A stretch of 10,082 nucleotides of DNA from Candidatus Eiseniibacteriota bacterium. Lineage in GTDB: Bacteria > Arandabacterota > Arandabacteria > JAGLYR01. Location of the stretch: NCBI GenBank assembly GCA_023132135.1, contig JAGLYR010000209.1, positions 1 through 10,082 on the forward strand. Direction: 5' to 3'. A program made the translations under genes and the position numbers. This document shows, piece after piece, positions 6,404-10,082 of the stretch (positions are counted from its first letter, which is position 1; each line of letters starts with the position of its first letter). The notes under the pieces are model-generated. The model searched no databases. It saw only the letters and a list, made by a program, of their open reading frames with translations, and was not told the DNA's origin.

Positions 6404-6460
6404 CTACACAATGAAAGCAGGCACCGAAGAGGCGGAACTCCCAGCCGCAGACCGCGCAGA

Positions 6461-7402
6461 CTACATCTCGGACGCGACAGACAGCCGGTGGACGGTACCC
6501 AGCGCGCCATAGGGGCTAACTCCATAGTCGACGCGCCAGTCCTCCCACTCTATTCCCAGGCCTCCGCAGAATGCCGAGAGCATCCCCCACCCATCTCCCT
6601 GCCTCCCCATGTCCCAACGCTCCCCGTCCATTCCGGCTCTCAGCCAGAGCGAGCGACCCAAGAGCACCTCAAATCCCGAGGCGAGCCGGACTCCCTCGCC
6701 CCCACCGAAGGCCACATCAACGGCCAATCGCCCAAGACCCGATGGAGCCCGGTAGCCGATTCCGATCCGGCCTTCCACCGGAAGAGACACCTCTTCACTC
6801 AGGTACGACGAGCCACTCAGCTGGAAATTCCGGAGCGAGGCGCCCAGAGTCATGTTCTCCAGAGGAAGATCCAGAAGAAAACCGGCATCGATCCCCACGG
6901 CCATCGCGCTGTACGAGTCGATGGCCCCCGAGATGTAGGACGCGCTCACACCCAGTCGCAAATCCGGAGTCAGCGGGTACGCCGCCCCGAAGGTCATGGC
7001 CACATCGGAGGCAGAAAAGGACTCGCTGTGGTAGCCCACAGGTTCAGTCACAGACGTGCGAAACATGGAACCATAGGACAGGTAGCGAAGTCCCACACCC
7101 AGACCCCAGCCCCGGGGGGCCGCCCTTCCCAGAACAACCTGACCGGCCTGGACTCCCTGCGGATAGTGCATGTATGCGGCCAACGCGTGGGAATCCTGAA
7201 TGAGGCAGAGTCCGGCCGGATTCCACCCAAGACCAACGGCCCCGTCCGAAAGAGCGACATAGGCCCCTCCCATAGCTGCCGGCCGCGGCGCGATTCCAAC
7301 GCGCAGGAACTCGAAGTTCCGCGTCCCGGCCGCATGAGCCGCCGCAGGCAGGAGCCAACAGAGAGCCAAGACTCCAAGATGCTTCCAACTGACGAAATGC
7401 AT
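6461..7402 (-). CDS. PorV/PorQ-family outer-membrane beta-barrel protein
   Basis: 313 aa from the chosen ATG. A signal peptide (MHFVSWKHLGVLALCWLL, likely cleaved after AAHA at residue 24) is followed by the family signature at residues 40-65: RPAAMGGAYVALSDG, then GWNPAGL. The rest alternates short amphipathic strands (for example GWGLGVGLRYLSYG, LRLGVSASYISG, MTLGASLRNFQLSG) and ends on a strand, as in FadL-like barrels of the PorV/PorQ/UPF0164 group. PorV serves type IX secretion in Bacteroidetes, but many homologues have no assigned role. No type IX component is nearby, so the function here is open. The frame extends 19 codons upstream, but the start at 7402 is chosen because it begins the signal peptide and lies just after the promoter at 7422-7450. 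GAGGG lies 8 nt before it. Confidence 0.85.
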   Translation of the reverse strand: MHFVSWKHLGVLALCWLLPAAAHAAGTRNFEFLRVGIAPRPAAMGGAYVALSDGAVGLGWNPAGLCLIQDSHALAAYMHYPQGVQAGQVVLGRAAPRGWGLGVGLRYLSYGSMFRTSVTEPVGYHSESFSASDVAMTFGAAYPLTPDLRLGVSASYISGAIDSYSAMAVGIDAGFLLDLPLENMTLGASLRNFQLSGSSYLSEEVSLPVEGRIGIGYRAPSGLGRLAVDVAFGGGEGVRLASGFEVLLGRSLWLRAGMDGERWDMGRQGDGWGMLSAFCGGLGIEWEDWRVDYGVSPYGALGTVHRLSVASEM

Positions 7403-7421
7403 GAGTGAATCCCTCACACCT

Positions 7422-7450
7422 ATCCTATGCGCAGTACTGCCATCTGTCAA
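7422..7450 (-). promoter_or_regulatory. Sigma70-type promoter of the PorV-like gene
   Basis: TTGACA (7445-7450, minus strand), a 17-nt spacer and TAGGAT (7422-7427). The spacer contains the perfect 10-bp palindrome GCAGTACTGC (7431-7440), and the -35 box overlaps TGTCA-AC-TGACA (7445-7456). The leader to the ATG at 7402 would be only about 12 nt. Confidence 0.55.
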
Positions 7451-7471
7451 CTGACACAAACCAATGCTGAG

Positions 7472-7558
7472 GGAAAGGACATGAGAAGCAGTGCTTCGTG
7501 CCCCGTGCTTCGTGCCCCGTGCTACGTGCTCCGTGCAAGGACAGGAGCATTGGAGGGG
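7472..7558 (+). repeat. Composite heptamer array, region 2
   Basis: A linker GGAAAGGACATGAGAAGCA (7472-7490) is followed by seven uninterrupted 7-bp units from 7491 to 7539: GTGCTTC, GTGCCCC, GTGCTTC, GTGCCCC, GTGCTAC, GTGCTCC, GTGCAAG. A second linker-like segment follows (7540-7558, core GGAGCATTGG). The last unit is again GTGCAAG. The array lies between the FliG-N-like gene and the PorV-like promoter. Confidence 0.88.
7519..7552. repeat. 34-bp dispersed repeat, copy 2
   Basis: The reverse complement matches 86-119 at 31 of 34 positions. In both places a GGCTT-containing segment and a CCCGCG palindrome lie next to it on the same side, so the whole composite is repeated. Confidence 0.75.
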
Positions 7559-7581
7559 TTCAAGCCCTCTCGCGCCTGTCG

Positions 7582-7599
7582 TTCCCGCGTGCGCGGGAA
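7582..7599. repeat. Palindromic GTCATTCC-type repeat, copy 2
   Basis: TTCCCGCG / CGCGGGAA arms of 8 bp around TG, with ATGACA running off the right arm. It has the same core as 30-49. Just before it, GAGGG (7553-7557) can pair with CCCTC (7565-7569), which may give a weak hairpin after the FliG-N-like gene. Confidence 0.7.
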
Positions 7600-7648
7600 T
7601 GACAATCGGTTTCGCGCTCTCGCCTCTCGGATTCTCGCCCCCTCGCGC

Positions 7649-7894
7649 TTACCGCACCACAGCGGAGACCCGGGCGCGGAATGCACTCAGAATCCGGCGA
7701 CGGGCGCCGGTGGACACGCGTGGGAGGAGAGCCGCTTCGAGGTACAGGGCGCCGATCTGTTCCCGACTGAGGTGGGAACAGATGCGCTGTGCTGTTCGGG
7801 GATCGACGGTGGAAAGGAGAATTGCGGCTCGCTGTTGCGCAGTCAGGGATTCGATCTCGTGGTGTATCTCGAGCTCTTCGATGGCATTTGTCAT
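7649..7894 (-). CDS. Lone FliG N-terminal-domain-like protein (81 aa)
   Basis: Residues 17-75 align without gaps, by eye, to the N-terminal domain of the flagellar motor switch protein FliG. RAAILL (22-27), DP (31-32), HLS (41-43), LEAALLPRV (52-60) and ILSAF (68-72) fall where FliG has KAAVLL, GP, HLD, VEIANIGRV and VLEEF. That domain binds the cytoplasmic tail of FliF. The middle and C-terminal FliG domains that make the torque ring are absent, and the frame closes normally, so this is a small protein rather than a visible fragment. The MgtE N-terminal domain has a related fold and is the main alternative. The ATG lies 1 bp after the stop of the upstream gene, and GAGGAGG is 15 nt before it, so translation is probably coupled. 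Confidence 0.75.
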   Translation of the reverse strand: MTNAIEELEIHHEIESLTAQQRAAILLSTVDPRTAQRICSHLSREQIGALYLEAALLPRVSTGARRRILSAFRARVSAVVR

Positions 7895-7895
7895 T

Positions 7896-8300
7896 TCAGG
7901 TGTTCGATTCCTCCTCGAGCCAGTCCTTGAGGACTTCCTTCACGGCGGTGATGTCCTCCTGTGCGAGAGTCTCGATGTCCCGTCGAGCCGATTCCGCCGC
8001 CGCCATCTCCAGACTCGCCATGCCTTCGCAGCTCGTCACCAACCGGCTCCGCCTTCTGGCCACGGCATAGGCAACGGTGCTTAACACTGCGCCCGTCACC
8101 AGAACCACCATCCCTCTCCACAACGCTTCCGCGGGTGCAACCGACATTGATCCAACCCTGTCGGTGACCTCCGCGTTATCCGTTTGAGATGCATGCGCCT
8201 CTTCGGATTCCCCAATTGCCCAGGCGCGTCCAGGATCTGCCATCCCGCAGAGCAATAGCACAACCAGCAACCCACAGCATGCCATGAGGAACTTCAGCAT
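7896..8300 (-). CDS. Mini-FliF-like two-segment membrane protein (134 aa)
   Basis: A hydrophobic N-terminal segment (residues 4-20, possibly a cleaved signal, AWA at 26-28) is followed by about 30 polar residues and a second membrane segment at 60-81 (LWRGMVVLVTGAVLSTVAYAVA). Then come RRRSR and an acidic cytoplasmic tail. The tail at 108-131 (DIETLAQEDITAVKEVLKDW, then LEEE) resembles the extreme C-terminus of FliF, which binds the FliG N-terminal domain. The next gene is FliG-N-like, which supports this reading. FliF itself is over 500 aa with ring-building periplasmic domains between its two membrane segments, and here they are missing. The start at 8300 is chosen for its membrane segment and GGAAGG 6 nt upstream. 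The frame is open to 8393, but that part lacks a signal. FliO-like or unrelated small membrane protein are alternatives. Confidence 0.7.
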   Translation of the reverse strand: MLKFLMACCGLLVVLLLCGMADPGRAWAIGESEEAHASQTDNAEVTDRVGSMSVAPAEALWRGMVVLVTGAVLSTVAYAVARRRSRLVTSCEGMASLEMAAAESARRDIETLAQEDITAVKEVLKDWLEEESNT

Positions 8301-8339
8301 GTCCGGCCTTCCGCGAAGATTGGACTGCGGGGACACGAT

Positions 8340-8389
8340 CCCGATTTCGCAGGCGCTCGGCGCCGTCGGCGGCTCCGCCCGAAATCGGG
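8340..8389. other. Long stem-loop upstream of the mini-FliF gene
   Basis: CCCGATTTCG (8340-8349) and CGAAATCGGG (8380-8389) form a perfect 10-bp stem. GGCG (8352-8355) and CGCC (8376-8379) extend it after a 2-nt bulge. No T run follows on either strand, so it is not an obvious terminator. It would lie about 40 nt before the mini-FliF start in a minus-strand transcript. Confidence 0.6.
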
Positions 8390-8462
8390 TCATGTCCTCG
8401 ACTCACCCGTCCTACTTCAGGATTCGGAATTCTGAGGGGGGAACTCGAGTGGAATCTGTTCG

Positions 8463-8556
8463 GAGAAGGGCATCAAGAGCAGTCCGTAGTGCGTAGTCCG
8501 TAGTGCGTAGTCCAAGGAAAAAGGCATTGAAAGCAGTGCTTCGTGCCCCGTGCTAC
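8463..8556 (+). repeat. Composite heptamer array, region 3 (3' end of pcrA)
   Basis: Linker GAGAAGGGCATCAAGAGCA (8463-8481), then five 7-bp units (8482-8516: GTCCGTA, GTGCGTA, GTCCGTA, GTGCGTA, GTCCAAG), linker GAAAAAGGCATTGAAAGCA (8517-8535), then three units (8536-8556: GTGCTTC, GTGCCCC, GTGCTAC). The last unit contains the pcrA stop codon on the other strand. The 24 bp at 8531-8554 are identical to 7486-7509. Confidence 0.88.
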
Positions 8557-10082
8557 TCCACCTGAAGATGCCCGAACTGCACCACGATGGTCCTTCGGGA
8601 TCCGTCATCAAACAGAATTGTCACCTTCATCGCCTCGCCGGAGCCTACGACGCTGATCACTTTCCCGGAGCCGAAATTCGGATGCCGGACACGCGAACCT
8701 GCCGAGAGGTCAACATCATCCGGGTAGTCGTAGTCGGGATGCACGTCCTTTTCACTTTCGTACTCCTCGGTTGCCATCGTCGAGACGGCCCCGACCTCAT
8801 GAACGAGCTCGCTCGGAATGTCGAAGACAAAGCGCGAGATCTCGGTGTATTCACTCTCGTAGTAACGTCTCCTGCGGTCAGCTATCGTGATATGAACGTT
8901 CCGCAGCGCCCGCGTCAGCCCCACGTAGAAGAGCCTTCTCTCCTCCTCAAGTTCAGTCTCATCATTCATCGATGAAGCGTGCGGCAGCAATCCCTCTTCA
9001 AGGCCGGTGATGAACACCACCGGGAATTCCAACCCCTTTGCGGCGTGGAGTGTCAGCAATTTGACCCCTCCTTGCGACGTCGAATTCAGGCTGTCGACAT
9101 CGCTCACCAGAGCGACACTCTCCAACATCGCACCCAGCCCATCCCGCCAGGGGATCCCGTTGTACTCCACGGCAATGCTTCTCAGCTGGAGCACATTCTC
9201 CCAGCGCTCCTCGGCCTTCTCGAACGATTTCTCCAACCACTCGCCGTAGCCCACAGCCTCAAGAAGAAGATCCATCAGATCGGCTACAGAAGCGCTTGCA
9301 TCCGTGCGCATGAGACTGTTTGCAAGCTCATGGAATGCGGCCAGTGCTTTCGCGCTACGGGTGTCTACGTCCACCCCCGCGGCGCCGTCCCCGGATCCCC
9401 CGCCCTCAACAATCATCCGTAGCGCATCCCACAATCCCACGCCGCGTTCTCCGGCAACATCCCGCAGTGTGCCCCACGCCTTCAGACCGATTCCGCGGGG
9501 GGGAATATTGATGATCCGTTCCAGGGAAACCTCATCACGAGGGTTGTGGAGCACCCGAAGAAGACCGAGTACATCACGGACCTCCCGCCGTTCGTAGAAC
9601 CGCGTGGCCCGAACAAGCTGGTAGGGAATCTGCTCCAGTACCAGCACTTCCTCGATGGAACGGGACTGCGCGTTGGTCCGGTACATCACCGCAATGTCGC
9701 CGTAGGAACCGCCCTTCTGGACATGTTTCTCGATCTCCTGAGCAACGTAGACTGCCTCCGCCGTCTCGTCGGTTGCATCGAACCGGAAGATCTTCGGACC
9801 ATCTCCCGCGTCGGTCCAGAGCTTCTTGGGTGTGCGGTTGACGTTGCGATTGATCACAGCCCCTGCCGCATCCAGAATCGTCTGCGTCGAGCGGTAGTTG
9901 CGCTCAAGAATGAACATCTGGGTGCCCGGGAAATCGCTTCGGAACGAAGCGACATTGCGGTAGTTCGCCCCGCGCCACCCGTAGATGCTCTGGTCTTCAT
10001 CGCCAACCGCGAACACGTTATGCGGAGCGTCTTCCACGCCGGCCGAAGCCAGCAGTTTGACCAACGCATACTGCGTGAGATT
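8553..10082 (-). CDS. pcrA: PcrA/UvrD-type superfamily 1A DNA helicase, C-terminal part (start lies beyond the right edge)
   Basis: 509 codons are visible. The frame is open to the last base, where NLTQYALVKLL matches the residues just after the Walker B motif (DEYQDTN), so the N-terminal third is outside the window. Counting the first complete codon as 1, motif III is GDEDQSIYGWRGA (27-39), motif IV LERNYRS (59-65), motif V TLHAAKGLEF (344-353) and motif VI EERRLFYVGLTRA (380-392). The C-terminal ~45 residues (SRVRHPNFGSGKVISV, then ILFDDGSRR) form the Tudor-like domain by which PcrA/UvrD binds RNA polymerase. It unwinds DNA 3' to 5' in mismatch and excision repair and at stalled polymerases. 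The TAG stop lies in the last heptamer of the repeat array. UvrD and PcrA cannot be separated from this part alone. Confidence 0.95.
   Translation of the reverse strand, partial: NLTQYALVKLLASAGVEDAPHNVFAVGDEDQSIYGWRGANYRNVASFRSDFPGTQMFILERNYRSTQTILDAAGAVINRNVNRTPKKLWTDAGDGPKIFRFDATDETAEAVYVAQEIEKHVQKGGSYGDIAVMYRTNAQSRSIEEVLVLEQIPYQLVRATRFYERREVRDVLGLLRVLHNPRDEVSLERIINIPPRGIGLKAWGTLRDVAGERGVGLWDALRMIVEGGGSGDGAAGVDVDTRSAKALAAFHELANSLMRTDASASVADLMDLLLEAVGYGEWLEKSFEKAEERWENVLQLRSIAVEYNGIPWRDGLGAMLESVALVSDVDSLNSTSQGGVKLLTLHAAKGLEFPVVFITGLEEGLLPHASSMNDETELEEERRLFYVGLTRALRNVHITIADRRRRYYESEYTEISRFVFDIPSELVHEVGAVSTMATEEYESEKDVHPDYDYPDDVDLSAGSRVRHPNFGSGKVISVVGSGEAMKVTILFDDGSRRTIVVQFGHLQVE

Larger units (their letters stand above)
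6011..6460. other. 450-bp non-coding regulatory stretch
   Basis: No credible gene is seen on either strand. Going down the minus strand it holds an AT-rich promoter with a palindromic operator (6375-6403), a weak stem (6310-6314 with 6322-6326) and a T6 run at 6296-6301. It then holds the GC-rich hairpin at 6196-6221, a second promoter (6147-6175), a hairpin followed by T8 (6088-6118), and the ribosome binding site of the small secreted gene. A 35-codon minus-strand frame starting in this stretch with a purine-rich leader was judged unsupported. Confidence 0.6.

Noticed and set aside
6194-7408. 404-codon plus-strand open frame
   Set aside because: It is antisense to the PorV-like gene and the regulatory stretch. 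It has low complexity, no domain and no start signal.
8301-8393. Longer mini-FliF start at 8393
   Set aside because: The extra 31 residues contain the antisense of a strong stem-loop, are not hydrophobic, and would bury the membrane segment. The ATG at 8300 has a good ribosome binding site.

Overview
The window is bacterial chromosomal DNA of fairly high G+C (about 60% by eye). Every gene I can support lies on the minus strand. The cell envelope is diderm: there is a lipobox on one protein and a PorV/PorQ-type outer-membrane beta-barrel protein. That protein family, a TPR-GAF-sigma54 regulator and intergenic repeat arrays suggest a lineage in or near the Fibrobacteres-Chlorobi-Bacteroidetes group or a related candidate phylum. 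This placement is inference only; no rRNA or marker gene is present.

Reading along the minus strand (right to left): the C-terminal part of a PcrA/UvrD helicase runs in from the right edge (8553-10082). Next are two small, translationally coupled genes (7896-8300 and 7649-7894). They look like a stripped-down FliF (two membrane segments and a FliF-like cytoplasmic tail, no ring-building domains) and a lone FliG N-terminal domain. A PorV/PorQ-family barrel protein follows (6461-7402) with its own promoter. A 450-bp non-coding stretch (6011-6460) holds two good sigma70-type promoters, a perfect operator-like palindrome and two hairpins. It precedes a four-gene tandem: a small secreted protein (5720-6010), a 987-residue TPR-GAF-sigma54 activator without a visible DNA-binding domain (2663-5626), a LarA-family nickel-pincer racemase (1327-2622), and an M28/glutaminyl-cyclase-like lipoprotein (212-1324). 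The spacing between the last three is 2-40 bp, so they are probably co-transcribed.

Three features stand out. (1) A 182-bp imperfect palindromic element (1139-1320) with TA-flanked inverted ends sits inside the M28 gene between codons 2 and 3. Removing 180 bp restores a normal lipoprotein signal peptide in frame, so the present gene carries 60 element-encoded residues in front of its signal sequence. (2) The mini-FliF/FliG-N pair resembles the FliF-FliG contact of the flagellar motor with everything else removed. (3) Arrays of degenerate 7-bp units (GTNCNNN, usually ending in GTNCAAG) are joined by a 19-nt linker (about GARAAGGGCATYRARAGCA). They occur in three intergenic regions, always at the 3' end of a gene or operon, and they supply the stop codons of pcrA and the M28 gene.
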